From Nonomuraea turcica (lineage in GTDB: Bacteria; Actinomycetota; Actinomycetes; Streptosporangiales; Streptosporangiaceae): a stretch of 64,000 nt of DNA. This document shows, one piece after another, positions 18,668-26,390 of the stretch. The number at the start of each line of letters is the position of its first letter. Position 1 is the first letter of the stretch. The stretch spans positions 434,001-498,000 of the forward strand of contig NZ_JAUZQF010000001.1 in assembly GCF_030718205.1 (NCBI RefSeq), in the 5' to 3' direction. A program made the position numbers and the translations under genes. The notes below the pieces were generated by a model that worked only from the letters and a program-made list of their open reading frames with translations, did not search any database and was not told where the DNA came from.

Positions 18668-19321
18668 TTAGTGTTCCGTGCGGCGGGCGAGGAGGTATGC
18701 CTGCGGAAAGCTCCGCTTGGGGTCCTCACTCGGGGCGATGACCAGCCGGGCCACCTCGGCGAGCCCCGCCGTGAGCAGTAGTTCGGCTACGCGGTCGGGC
18801 GAATACCGGTAGGCGAGTGACACAAGGTGGTCGAACGCCTCGGCCAACTCGTCGGGATCGTCGTACGCCTGGAATCCGAGCAGCAGATAGCCGCCGGGCG
18901 CCAGCACGCGGTGGAACTCGGCGAGTGTTCCGGAGAGTCGTTCGGGCGGGGTGTGAATGATCGAGTAGTGGGCCAGAACCCCGGCCAGGGAAGCGTCGTC
19001 CTCCGCAAGAGCATCCATCAGCCCCACCTCGAAGCGCAGCTTCGGATGAGCAACGCGGGCGAGTGCGATCATCTCCGGTGAGAAGTCGACGCCGAAGGCG
19101 TTCACGCCGAGGGAATGCAGATGCGCCGTGACGTGGCCGGGGCCGCATCCCACGTCCGCCACCAGGCCGTCGCCGGTGGTTCGGATCAGCTCGGCGAAAA
19201 CCGGGATCATCGCGTGGCCGAGTGGGCTGGAGTGGTAACGCTCAGGGATCTCCTCGGCGTAGCGGGTGGCGACGGCGTCGTACGCGGCGCGGGTAGCGGT
19301 GGAGAAGTCCGGCTCGGTCAT
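18668..19321 (-). CDS. Class I SAM-dependent methyltransferase
   Basis: This is a 217-aa cytosolic methyltransferase. Motif I is clear (VADVGCGPGH near residue 55), the acidic loop follows (FGVDFSPEMI), and the post-motif segment LAPGGYLLLGFQ ends the Rossmann core. The N terminus (ATRAAYDAVATRYAEEI) is the typical cap of small-molecule methyltransferases. The substrate is unknown. A decayed relative with a similar N terminus lies at 44158. Confidence 0.88.
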   Translation of the reverse strand: MTEPDFSTATRAAYDAVATRYAEEIPERYHSSPLGHAMIPVFAELIRTTGDGLVADVGCGPGHVTAHLHSLGVNAFGVDFSPEMIALARVAHPKLRFEVGLMDALAEDDASLAGVLAHYSIIHTPPERLSGTLAEFHRVLAPGGYLLLGFQAYDDPDELAEAFDHLVSLAYRYSPDRVAELLLTAGLAEVARLVIAPSEDPKRSFPQAYLLARRTEH

Positions 19322-19344
19322 GGCGAGCCATACTATGCCCTGTC

Positions 19345-19565
19345 TGGCAGACTGTGATCTTGCTTGTCACGCCTCGCGCAAATCGTGCGGGCTGCCACCC
19401 GGTCGCGGTCGTCGGCGCGCTGATGCCCGCACGGGTTCAGCGCCAACGGTGTGGTGAGCTTGTCGCTGATCTTGTAGCCGTGTTCGTCTGCCTCATGGGG
19501 TCCACGTGCCTCCGCGCGTCGCGTTTGGTGAGCAGGAAGTTCTTCGGAATCTCGGTCAGGTAGCC
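19345..19565 (-). pseudogene. Remnant of the secreted-protein gene found intact at 29895
   Basis: In pieces and with frameshifts this encodes KISDKLTTPLALNPCG and an IPKNFLL-type start, matching the N-terminal third of the 29895-30521 protein (QISDKLNEPLALNPCG, IPKDFLL). The C-terminal two thirds are gone. It sits next to a membrane-protein remnant, in the same order as at 29895-30965. Confidence 0.7.
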
Positions 19566-19589
19566 GGGAACAGGGCCAGCAGTAAGTGG

Positions 19590-19790
19590 GCGTCCCGATG
19601 CCCGCCGGGCTTCGTATCACCGGCATGATCGCCGCACTTTCCGGCCTGGCCGCGGTCGGGCTTCCGTAGACGACCGGGACCGACGGCCCTACGGTGGCGC
19701 TGGAACAGCTCGGGTACGCGCTCCACCTGCCCATCATGATCTGGTACGGGGTCCTGGGCTGGCGGTATCTGCGTAGGCAGCACGCGGACG
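19590..19790 (+). pseudogene. Remnant of the membrane protein found intact at 25698
   Basis: About 190 bp match the last third of the 25698-26390 gene almost base for base. A Trp codon has become TAG (GLP-stop-TTGTDGP), and there is no start. It is a C-terminal fossil copy. Confidence 0.8.
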
Positions 19791-19917
19791 TCGGTGGCAC
19801 CAAGGTGTCTGCCCGGTAGGGCATCGCCCCTGCGGACGAATGACGACCCGTCGTATGTGAAGGCCCCGGAGCTCCCGCATTTCCGGGGCCGAGACATATC
19901 CTGCGATCGAACGACCT

Positions 19918-20841
19918 TCAGAGCGTAGATGGGCTGGCGAGGACGGGGATCTTGCGTTGGACGAGGTCGGCCATGGCCGCCTGTCCCTGCTGGTTGAGGT
20001 GCAGAACCGCGTCGATGCCCTCCTGGCCCGGAGCGAGTGCGTCGAAGCCTCGGTAGAAGGGCGGCTCGGCCTGGCACAGCGAATGGCCCTCGAAGTCGGG
20101 CCGGAGATCGACCGAATTCACATAGGGGCTGACGAACCGGACGTTGACCCCCTGCGCCTTGGCGGCCCACGCGGCATTCCTCAGCGTCGCGTCGAGTTCT
20201 CTCGCGACCTGGTTGCCTTCCAGTCGCTCCTGCGCGCTGAACACCTGGCTGTCGCAGATCGGGTCCAGCGGGACGCCCTGGGCGTTCTCGCCTGGTGTGA
20301 CCTGCTGTCCGTACCCGGTCAGCACGATCTTGGCGCGCGGGCTGCGGGCCTTGATGTCGATCAGGAGAGCCTTCAGCTTCTCGCCCATGGCCGGCAGCAG
20401 GCCTCTGATCGTCGTGGCGGGCGCGCCGGAGCAGTCCGCCTGGATGCACAGTCCGCCGAATCCGGCGAAGTCGATATCGCCGGTGCCGATGCTCAGCATG
20501 ACCACGTTGGTGTTGCGCTTGAGCGCGTCGAACTGAGGGAGCTCGCCTTTGAACGATTCCCGTAGTGTTCTGATCGCCGAGCCGCTGCAGGTGACGTTCG
20601 TGAAATTCACCTGCTTGCCCCGCTGGCGGAGTTCGTTGACGATGATCGAGGAGTAAGAGTTGGCGCTCCGAAAGCAGCCTCCCTCGGTGCCCGGTTCGTA
20701 GTTGCCGGCGCCTGTGCCGGACCCATAGGAGTCACCCATCGCCACTACGTTCAGCGACGCAGTGGATTCGGCGTCGGCGGCGGCCGTGGTGGGTAATACA
20801 CTTATCGTGCCGATGGCGAGAACCGCTAGTAATGATTTCAT
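19918..20841 (-). CDS. Secreted SGNH/GDSL-type hydrolase, atypical
   Basis: This is a 307-aa exported esterase-like protein. The signal peptide is about residues 1-22 (cleavage after TTAAA). Block I is intact (VVAMGDSYGSG, Ser38). Block III is atypical: SIGTGDIDF has Thr-Gly where the family's Gly-Asn would be. Block V is also altered, with Asp277 and His281 three residues apart (DAVLH) instead of two. Six or more cysteines suggest disulfides. The fold assignment is good, but activity is uncertain. The upstream AT-rich stretch probably holds its promoter. Confidence 0.75.
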   Translation of the reverse strand: MKSLLAVLAIGTISVLPTTAAADAESTASLNVVAMGDSYGSGTGAGNYEPGTEGGCFRSANSYSSIIVNELRQRGKQVNFTNVTCSGSAIRTLRESFKGELPQFDALKRNTNVVMLSIGTGDIDFAGFGGLCIQADCSGAPATTIRGLLPAMGEKLKALLIDIKARSPRAKIVLTGYGQQVTPGENAQGVPLDPICDSQVFSAQERLEGNQVARELDATLRNAAWAAKAQGVNVRFVSPYVNSVDLRPDFEGHSLCQAEPPFYRGFDALAPGQEGIDAVLHLNQQGQAAMADLVQRKIPVLASPSTL

Positions 20842-21209
20842 GTCGGCATCTTAATGATATGCCATATAAAATCCGTGTGAATTAGTGTGTTTCGTGCGTT
20901 GAATATCTCGAGGTGCACAGTGCGCTTCGGTAGGCGTCGGAAGCAGAGGTGCTGCCGGCTCGCGCGCCGACGTTCTCCATCCGGAACGGCGGTGCTGATC
21001 GAAGGTGGATGCTCGGCCCGCAGAGTAGTCAGACAGCCCGGCCCGGCCCGTGACGCGCACTTGATCGTCGGTCAGGAAGGCCGGTCGCTTACGTGTCGGT
21101 GCCCACCGCGGCCGACCCGCCGCCCCGCGCCGTGCTGCCGGCGCTCTCTCCGCGATCCTCGATCAAGAATTCAAGATCAGATACTTGATTGTCGCCTGAC
21201 GTGAAGTGC

Positions 21210-21308
21210 TACCACCAGCAGTACTTGTTTAAAGTGCCGAACGGTTACTGCGGTATCGGCGGCACCGGGATTTCCTGTCCGGTGGGCATCGCGCCTGCCA
21301 GCGAGTGA
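21210..21308 (+). repeat. msrA-tail repeat, copy 4
   Basis: The core is shared with the msrA end, and the terminus reads [10 protein letters not shown] then stop, closest to copy 3. Upstream sequence (GTGAAG then the Cys codon) also matches copy 3. The surrounding 20842-21440 gap holds no other recognisable gene. If msrA tails were displaced by successive insertions, this could be the oldest end. Confidence 0.85.
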
Positions 21309-21440
21309 GAAAATCGGTTCCGTGCTGTTGGCCACCTGGACCTGCTTTTCCCGATGACCACGCGTGGCATGGACATCTACGATCAGCCGGTCGCCTTACT
21401 TGGGATTCTGCGTGGCTGTCGGCTGCCCGTCGGGCTGAGG

Positions 21441-22355
21441 TCAGCCGATGAGGCGTCTGCGCCAGTCGATCGGCGTGACGGTGATGGCCTGATCCGGATC
21501 GCCGTTCCATTCGACGGGGAGGCCGGCCTGCCTGAGCGCGGCCACGACGTCACGGCCGATGGCCGCCGTGGTGGCCGGCGGGCCGTCGAAGCCGCCGTAC
21601 AGGAGGGTCAGGCCGTGGCCGGCCGCGGTGGCGTCCGTGCACTGGCTGTGGAAGAAGACGTAGCCCCGGGCGTCTAGTGAGCCCGCGTCGCGGATCTCCG
21701 TCCGGCCGCAGGAATGGCAGCAGGTGAAGTTCTCCTTGGCCGTGATGCCGGCGTCCGCCAAGGCTGTGAAGGCGCGGGTGAGTCGTTCGGGGTCGGTCTC
21801 GCCCTCCCAGGCGCTCTGCACCTCGACGTGCTCCAGCCACAGCCGGTCGGCCAGTTCGCGGGCCTGTTCAGGAGAGACAGGCCGGTGATCGCCTGACACC
21901 AGGTACTCCTCCGCGATCTCGGCCAGCTCCGCCCTGGTCGCATACCCGCCTAAGATCACTTCTCGAATGCGCGCCTCGAGGGTGGCACGATCGTCCTCTT
22001 CCAGGTCGAGCGGCGGAGTCGGCTCGGGCGTACCCAGGTCCAACGGGGTCCAGGCGAGCATGGATCGCCAGCTGTCCTCCTGGTGCGCCCACGCGGTCAT
22101 GGCTGCGATCACCGGCTCGGGCCTGTCGAGGATCACCTGGAAGTGCCGGTCGGCCCCGCCTTCACGATGCTCGAGCGTATAGTCGCCTCCGTCATGCCAC
22201 ACCTGCATGAAGACGTCCGGCAGGTCAGGGATCCGCTGAAGGATCAGGAACCTGGAGTTCCGCGACCCCAGCCCATCGACCAGTCCGGCGATGTCCTCCT
22301 CGCCTGCCCGCACGAGCCGGCGGCCGTCCTCGGTCACCACAGTGATCGCCAACAT
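21441..22355 (-). CDS. DUF6891-like hypothetical protein
   Basis: This is a 304-aa cytosolic protein. The C-terminal half contains FTCCHSCGRTEI, then GYVFFHSQCTD and LTLLYGGFDG, resembling the DUF6891 family. Its His/Cys residues could bind metal. The N-terminal ~100 residues (ITVVTEDGRRLVRAGEEDI, then MQVWHDGGDYTLEHREGG) are a separate alpha/beta domain. The function of both is unknown. The start is ATG 22355 or GTG 22364. A ~50-bp fossil of the N-terminal coding sequence lies at 28067. Confidence 0.65.
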   Translation of the reverse strand: MLAITVVTEDGRRLVRAGEEDIAGLVDGLGSRNSRFLILQRIPDLPDVFMQVWHDGGDYTLEHREGGADRHFQVILDRPEPVIAAMTAWAHQEDSWRSMLAWTPLDLGTPEPTPPLDLEEDDRATLEARIREVILGGYATRAELAEIAEEYLVSGDHRPVSPEQARELADRLWLEHVEVQSAWEGETDPERLTRAFTALADAGITAKENFTCCHSCGRTEIRDAGSLDARGYVFFHSQCTDATAAGHGLTLLYGGFDGPPATTAAIGRDVVAALRQAGLPVEWNGDPDQAITVTPIDWRRRLIG

Positions 22356-22394
22356 GCCGCCCACCCTGGCACACCACTCTCCGAAGGAGAAACC

Positions 22395-22601
22395 ATGCCG
22401 GACCGTCCTCCGGCCAGGGCCGGGCTGATCTTGGAATGCCAGGTCGAGCGGGATCTCCTGGAGGAAGCGCTTCAGGCCAATGAGGCCGAATCCGGGCCGA
22501 CCCCACAGTCACTGCGTGATGAGGCGGCGGAGCGGTTTCGTTACGTCAAATCGGCACCCGGGCTGCATGAGGAGTGTGGATGGCGCGCACGGGCGGGCTG
22601 A
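22395..22601 (+). pseudogene. Truncated antitoxin copy
   Basis: Bases 22440-22601 closely match the second half of the antitoxin gene at 9926 (ERDLLEEALQANEA, PQSLRDEAAE). The ribbon-helix-helix half is replaced by unrelated sequence starting at an ATG with a good GGAG ribosome-binding site. It could still be translated (68 aa) but lacks the DNA-binding domain. Confidence 0.75.
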
Positions 22602-22612
22602 GCGCGGGCACC
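22580..22612 (+). pseudogene. 5' end of a PIN toxin gene
   Basis: The first ~11 codons (MAR, then GLSAGT) match the start of the toxin at 10213 and overlap the truncated antitoxin in the same way. Similarity stops abruptly at about 22612. The matching 3' end reappears at 24805. Confidence 0.7.
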
Positions 22613-22636
22613 CTGCATGGCCCCGGTGGCAAGGTG

Positions 22637-22721
22637 AGTTGTTCGGTTCGCTTTTTTTTGCCGAGACGAACAACTTGAGCTGAGTTTGTTCGGTACGGTT
22701 AATCTGATCCAGCCGAACAAA
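22637..22721. promoter_or_regulatory. Two inverted repeats upstream of the Fic gene
   Basis: AGTTGTTCG/CGAACAACT (22637-22645 and 22667-22675) and TTTGTTCGG/CCGAACAAA (22685-22693 and 22713-22721) place four copies of a TTGTTCG half-site in 85 bp, with a run of eight T between the first pair. They precede the GTG start by 16 bp and are candidate operator sites. Confidence 0.65.
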
Positions 22722-22736
22722 ATCTTGGGAGCATCG

Positions 22737-23735
22737 GTGTCGGGACCGGGCAGGCCGTCCAGGGCGACTGTATATCAGCGCCTCGAGGAGGCCGTTCGAG
22801 AGCTGCGTGACCGCTTGGGTGGCTTGCCTTCCCCCACTGAGGCGGAGGACATCTGGTCCGACATCTGGCATCAAGAAGCCCACAACAGCACTGCGATCGA
22901 GGGCAACACCCTTGTGTTGCAAGAGGTGGAGAAGCTCCTGGAGGAAGGGCGGGCAGTCGGTGCGAAGCCGCTCAGGGACTACATGGAGGTGAAGGGCTAC
23001 GGCGACGCCGCGAAGTGGGTGTACGGGCAAGCGCTGGAGCCGGGAGACTGGCAAAACGGAGATCTCATTACGCTTCAGGAGATCCGTCAGATACACCACA
23101 CAGCCATGTCGCTCGTGTGGGCCGTAGCACCCCACCCGCATGCGGCCCCTGCCGAGTCGCCGGGCAACTTCCGGCAGCACGAGATCGCCAAGTTCCCGGG
23201 AGGTATGAAGCCGCCACCGTGGCCAGAAGTCGACCCTCAGCTGCGGGATTGGATAAAGGCGGTCGACGACCTTCGCGCTGAGTCCGACGAAGCACTCCCC
23301 GAACGCTTGGCCCGTGTCCATAACCGGTTCGAACAGATACACCCGTTTCTCGATGGCAATGGACGGACGGGCCGGTTGGTGCTCAACTTGATACTTTGCC
23401 GAACGGGATATCCCCCAGCGATCATCTATAAGCGCGACCGCGACAAGTACCTCCAGGCGATGCGTCGAGCCGACAACGAGGAGTTCGGCCCATTGGGTGA
23501 ACTCGTCGCACGAAGCGTGACGACGAATCTGTACCGTTTCGTCATGCCAGCGGTGGCCGGTCCGGTCAAGCTTGTCCCTCTACCCGCTCTCGCGACGCAC
23601 GATGTGACCGAAAACGCGCTCCGGGTCGCTGCCGCGCGGGGACGACTCCGTGCGGTCAAAGGGGACGACGGTATGTGGCGCAGCAGCAAGAAGTGGGTGA
23701 ATGACTACCTCAAGTCCAGGCATCGCCGCTCGTGA
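22737..23735 (+). CDS. Fic family protein (class II, probable AMPylase)
   Basis: This is a 332-aa Fic-domain protein that would transfer a nucleotide moiety to a target protein. The catalytic motif HPFLDGNGRTGR is complete at residues 202-213. The N-terminal inhibitory-helix motif STAIEGN (residues 51-57) marks a class II, self-inhibited enzyme. The C terminus has a short winged-helix-like segment (HDVTENALRVAAARGRLRA). The GTG at 22737 is chosen because GGGAG lies 5 bp upstream; an upstream in-frame TTG at 22686 falls inside the operator repeats. It sits in a toxin-antitoxin scar. Confidence 0.88.
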   Translation: MSGPGRPSRATVYQRLEEAVRELRDRLGGLPSPTEAEDIWSDIWHQEAHNSTAIEGNTLVLQEVEKLLEEGRAVGAKPLRDYMEVKGYGDAAKWVYGQALEPGDWQNGDLITLQEIRQIHHTAMSLVWAVAPHPHAAPAESPGNFRQHEIAKFPGGMKPPPWPEVDPQLRDWIKAVDDLRAESDEALPERLARVHNRFEQIHPFLDGNGRTGRLVLNLILCRTGYPPAIIYKRDRDKYLQAMRRADNEEFGPLGELVARSVTTNLYRFVMPAVAGPVKLVPLPALATHDVTENALRVAAARGRLRAVKGDDGMWRSSKKWVNDYLKSRHRRS

Positions 23736-23919
23736 CTGGTGGCTCCCAGGCCATTCTCTGATCATCGGATAGCTGCTTCGCAGCCTGCGTGTTTACGGTC
23801 TGGAGCGGCTGAGTGCTCCGCATCTCGGTGACCTGGAACCGCATCTGATGCCGGTCTGTCCGGTACGTGGACGGCCACGTGGCCGGCGGTCTGGCGCACA
23901 GCCTGGGCGAGTCGTCACA

Positions 23920-23935
23920 TCAGAATGTGTTCTGA
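23920..23935. promoter_or_regulatory. Palindromic operator before Phd-like gene
   Basis: TCAGAA-TGTG-TTCTGA is a perfect 6+6 inverted repeat ending 14 bp before the GTG of the antitoxin gene. Phd-type antitoxins repress their own promoters at such palindromes, so autoregulation is likely. Confidence 0.65.
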
Positions 23936-23949
23936 CATACGCTCATGGC

Positions 23950-24420
23950 GTGAGCACCAGCCATGCCGACGCAGTGACCTTTTCCGACTTGTCGAGAAAT
24001 CCCCGAGCGGTCGCCGAGCGCGCGGCACGCCTGGGACGTGTGCGTGTCACACATCGGGACGCTCCAGACTTCTACCTGAGCGCGGCGGATCGTGAAGAGG
24101 AGCGCGAACGGACGCTGGCCACCGCGTCTCGGCTCTTCCTTGCCTTGATCAAGCATGATCCCACCGCGCGTGCGCTGGTCATAGCCATGCCGGAGGTCTT
24201 TCCTTGGGTTCGCCACCTATCTCCGGACGAACTGCGCGACTTCACTCTGGAACTGGTCGAGGCGCTCTCGGATGCGGCCGAGTTGGATGTCGATGCGACC
24301 ACCGAGGAGGTCATCGCGGGCTGGCGGGCCACCGCCAGAATCAAGGCCGACCCTGCGCACTACGCCGAGGCTCGCAAGCCCACGAGCGGGGACTTCGGGC
24401 GGGTGCAGGTTTCGGTATGA
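23950..24420 (+). CDS. Prevent-host-death-like antitoxin
   Basis: This is a 156-aa protein. Its first ~45 residues (VTFSDLSRNPRAVAERAARL, then RVRVTHRDAPDFYL) fit the Phd/YefM N-terminal DNA-binding fold. The remaining ~110 residues form a helical region (LSPDELRDFTLELVEAL) expected to contact a toxin. The GTG at 23950 directly follows a palindrome. Its stop overlaps the ATG of a partner gene that is truncated after ~33 codons, so the antitoxin appears to be an orphan now. Confidence 0.75.
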   Translation: MSTSHADAVTFSDLSRNPRAVAERAARLGRVRVTHRDAPDFYLSAADREEERERTLATASRLFLALIKHDPTARALVIAMPEVFPWVRHLSPDELRDFTLELVEALSDAAELDVDATTEEVIAGWRATARIKADPAHYAEARKPTSGDFGRVQVSV

Positions 24421-24530
24421 GCCCGAAGCGCGGAGATCGAGTTACGGTGCCACCGCCGGATGGCGAGTGGGATGTCCGGTTCGGTACCAGCGACGCGGTC
24501 AGGGGCCGGGAAGAGCTGTGCCGTCACTGA
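24417..24530 (+). pseudogene. Truncated toxin partner
   Basis: An ATG overlapping the antitoxin stop opens a frame that starts MSPKRGDRV and includes GEWDVRFGTSDAVRGREELC, then ends at a TGA after 37 codons. This resembles the N terminus of longer actinobacterial toxin partners. From about 24517 the DNA switches to a different antitoxin gene in another frame, marking a recombination junction. Confidence 0.6.
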
Positions 24531-24798
24531 AGCGGCCCAGCGAGGGGTTGCCCGCCTGGTGGCTGATGCGAAGCAGGGGACTGATCTGGTGGTCACCCGT
24601 CGGCACCAGCCGGGGGCGGCCGTGGTGAGCATCCGCCGGCTCAATGAGTTGGAGGAGGCCGCGGCTGATCTGCGGGATCTGGCGCTTGTGCTGGTCCGGT
24701 CGGTCACGGACACGGGGGAGCGGGTGTTGCTCGATGAGGTGCTCGCCGCCTTCGGGCAGACTCGTGAGTCGCTGGCCGCCATCCCGGACGACGAGTGA
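24472..24798 (+). CDS. Phd-type antitoxin, 5' end rebuilt
   Basis: From the VTEAAQRGVARLVADAKQG segment onward this is a Phd/YefM-like antitoxin, with VVTRRHQPGAAVVSIRRL and a helical C terminus. The usual N-terminal residues are replaced by sequence belonging to the truncated toxin upstream, read in another frame. The ATG at 24472 (or 24460) is the only in-frame start. It may be a chimera or a pseudogene; no toxin gene follows it. Confidence 0.55.
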   Translation: MSGSVPATRSGAGKSCAVTEAAQRGVARLVADAKQGTDLVVTRRHQPGAAVVSIRRLNELEEAAADLRDLALVLVRSVTDTGERVLLDEVLAAFGQTRESLAAIPDDE

Positions 24799-24804
24799 GT
24801 CGTG

Positions 24805-24842
24805 TATGAGCAAACTTGTGCGGGAAGGCCGTGCAGGTGGTT
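24805..24842 (+). pseudogene. 3' end of a PIN toxin gene
   Basis: About 38 bp match the last codons of the toxin at 10213 (MTKLCGKTVQVV), with one base inserted. Together with 22580-22612 it brackets the Fic/Phd segment, as though the middle of a toxin gene had been replaced. Confidence 0.65.
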
Positions 24843-24910
24843 GGGGGCGCGGTCTGCACGGTGTCCAAGAGGGAGTTCCCCTGGCTGATGCTCGCGCCTT
24901 TGGGAGCTGA

Positions 24911-25636
24911 TCAAGCGGCGTGGGTGTGCTGCCGTGGACGCACGGACACCTCAAGGACGATGGCATGGGCGCCGTCGGCGTCGATGAGGTGGTCTTCCAC
25001 AGTGGGACCGGTGATGGCAAGGCGGTGGCGGTGCAGCCAGACGAACAGGTCCTGTCCGGCGCGGACCACATCTGTTGAGGGTGGGACGACGGCCCGTACG
25101 ACGGTGCGGGCGGGCAGGGAGAGTTGCTCGCCATCGCTGTCGGTGGTCACCGCGGCGGCGAATCCGCCCGTCGGCTGTCCGTGAAGCCAGGTCAGCAGGG
25201 CCGCCGGTGGTGCCGCGCAGACGGTGGCCAGTTCGGCGGCATGGGTGAGATGCAGGTGGCGGATGTGTAACCGGCGCGGGCCCACTGCGGTCTGCTGGGG
25301 CAGGATCGACATCGGTGTGGCGAGGTGGTCCTCGGCGTGGGCTGCGGTCGCGGCCAGCGTGGCGATGTCATGTCGGATGCTCGTCACGATCTCGGTCAGT
25401 GCCTGCCGCAGCTGCGTCTCTGGTGCGTCCAGCAGATCGGCGACCTGGCGCAGCGGCAGGCCGAGGCGCTGCAGTCCGCGGATGCGTTCGAGCCGGGACA
25501 ACTCGGCCACGCCGTACCACCGGTAGCCGCTGGTCCGGTCGACCGCGGCGGGAGTCAGCAGCCCGATCTTGTCGTAGTGGCGCAGGGTGCGTTCGGATAC
25601 GCCGACCATGCGCGCCAGTTGCCCTATCCGCCACAT
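24911..25636 (-). CDS. MerR family transcriptional regulator
   Basis: This is a 241-aa regulator. The N-terminal winged helix is classical: WRIGQLARMVGVSERTLRHY, then GLLTPAAVDRTSGYRWY. A coiled dimerisation helix runs to about residue 115. The C-terminal ~125 residues (LPARTVVRAVVPPSTDVVRA) form a ligand-binding domain, so it senses a small molecule and not a metal. ATG 25636 gives the standard MerR start; longer frames add unrelated residues. It is divergent from the membrane protein gene across a MerR-type promoter. Confidence 0.9.
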   Translation of the reverse strand: MWRIGQLARMVGVSERTLRHYDKIGLLTPAAVDRTSGYRWYGVAELSRLERIRGLQRLGLPLRQVADLLDAPETQLRQALTEIVTSIRHDIATLAATAAHAEDHLATPMSILPQQTAVGPRRLHIRHLHLTHAAELATVCAAPPAALLTWLHGQPTGGFAAAVTTDSDGEQLSLPARTVVRAVVPPSTDVVRAGQDLFVWLHRHRLAITGPTVEDHLIDADGAHAIVLEVSVRPRQHTHAA

Positions 25637-25657
25637 GACGTTGCCTCTCTCGGCATG

Positions 25658-25689
25658 TTGACCTTGTCCCTGCGTCAGGGTTCTAGCGT
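25658..25689 (+). promoter_or_regulatory. MerR-type promoter with long spacer
   Basis: TTGACC and TAGCGT are separated by 20 bp that contain the inverted repeat CCCTG-CGT-CAGGG (25668-25680). Overlong spacers with a central dyad are the hallmark of promoters activated by MerR proteins. The -10 box ends only 8 bp before the membrane protein ATG, implying a nearly leaderless mRNA. Confidence 0.7.
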
Positions 25690-25697
25690 CACTGTCC

Positions 25698-26390
25698 ATG
25701 AGTGATCTGAACCCTCGGCACCGGCTCATCGGTGTGCTGCTGTTGACCTCGCTGGCTGCCATGATCGCCGCTGCGGCCATGGTGGTGCCATCGGGGATGA
25801 CCCTGAGTCCGTCCGATCCCGACGCTGCCCTGGCCGCAGTGGGCGAGCAGGTCGGGCTGCACTTGACCGAGTTGGCATTCGACGTGCTGGGCTGGCTGGC
25901 ACTGACCGCGGCCGGGCTGGTGATGGCCGCTCGCCCGGCCGAGACGTCAAGACCGTATCTGGTGACGCTTGCCGGTGGCCTGCTGGCCGGCGCCGGGCTG
26001 GCGGGCCTGCTTCATGACGCCGGCAACCTGGCAGTGACCCAGTTGGCCGCCCGCCCGGCGGCCCCGGCGGCCGCCACAGTGGCCTTGGCGGTCCTGCTCA
26101 CCGCCAAATGGGCGGTCAACCTGGCCGGGCTGCTGTGGGTCGCCGCTACCGTCGCCGCCGTGGCGGGCATCCCGATGCCGGCCACGCTTCGTGTCACCGG
26201 CATGATCGCCGCGCTTTCCGGCCTGGCCGCGGTCGGGCTTCCGTGGACGACCGGGACCGACGGCCCTACGGTGGCGCTGGAACAGCTCGGGTACGCACTC
26301 CACCTGCCCATCATGATCTGGTACGGGATCCTGGGCGGGCGGTATCTGCGTGGGCGGCACACAACACCGGAAACCGTCGCTGCGGCGTGA
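25698..26390 (+). CDS. Six-helix membrane protein under MerR control
   Basis: This is a 230-aa integral membrane protein with about six hydrophobic helices and few charged residues. There is an extracytoplasmic loop after helix 1 and conserved-looking Trp/Gly positions (VGLPWTTGTDGP, IMIWYGILGG). No transporter signature is recognised. It is probably activated by the divergent MerR regulator, forming a sensing/response pair. Two decayed copies exist at 19590 and 30748, so the module has been duplicated and lost repeatedly. Confidence 0.8.
   Translation: MSDLNPRHRLIGVLLLTSLAAMIAAAAMVVPSGMTLSPSDPDAALAAVGEQVGLHLTELAFDVLGWLALTAAGLVMAARPAETSRPYLVTLAGGLLAGAGLAGLLHDAGNLAVTQLAARPAAPAAATVALAVLLTAKWAVNLAGLLWVAATVAAVAGIPMPATLRVTGMIAALSGLAAVGLPWTTGTDGPTVALEQLGYALHLPIMIWYGILGGRYLRGRHTTPETVAAA

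Noticed and set aside
9128..21308. CRISPR array or integron attC array as explanation for the msrA-tail repeats
   Set aside because: Spacing is 1.5 to 5.5 kb, repeats are ~99 bp coding-derived segments and lack the paired R/L boxes of attC or the short regular units of CRISPR.
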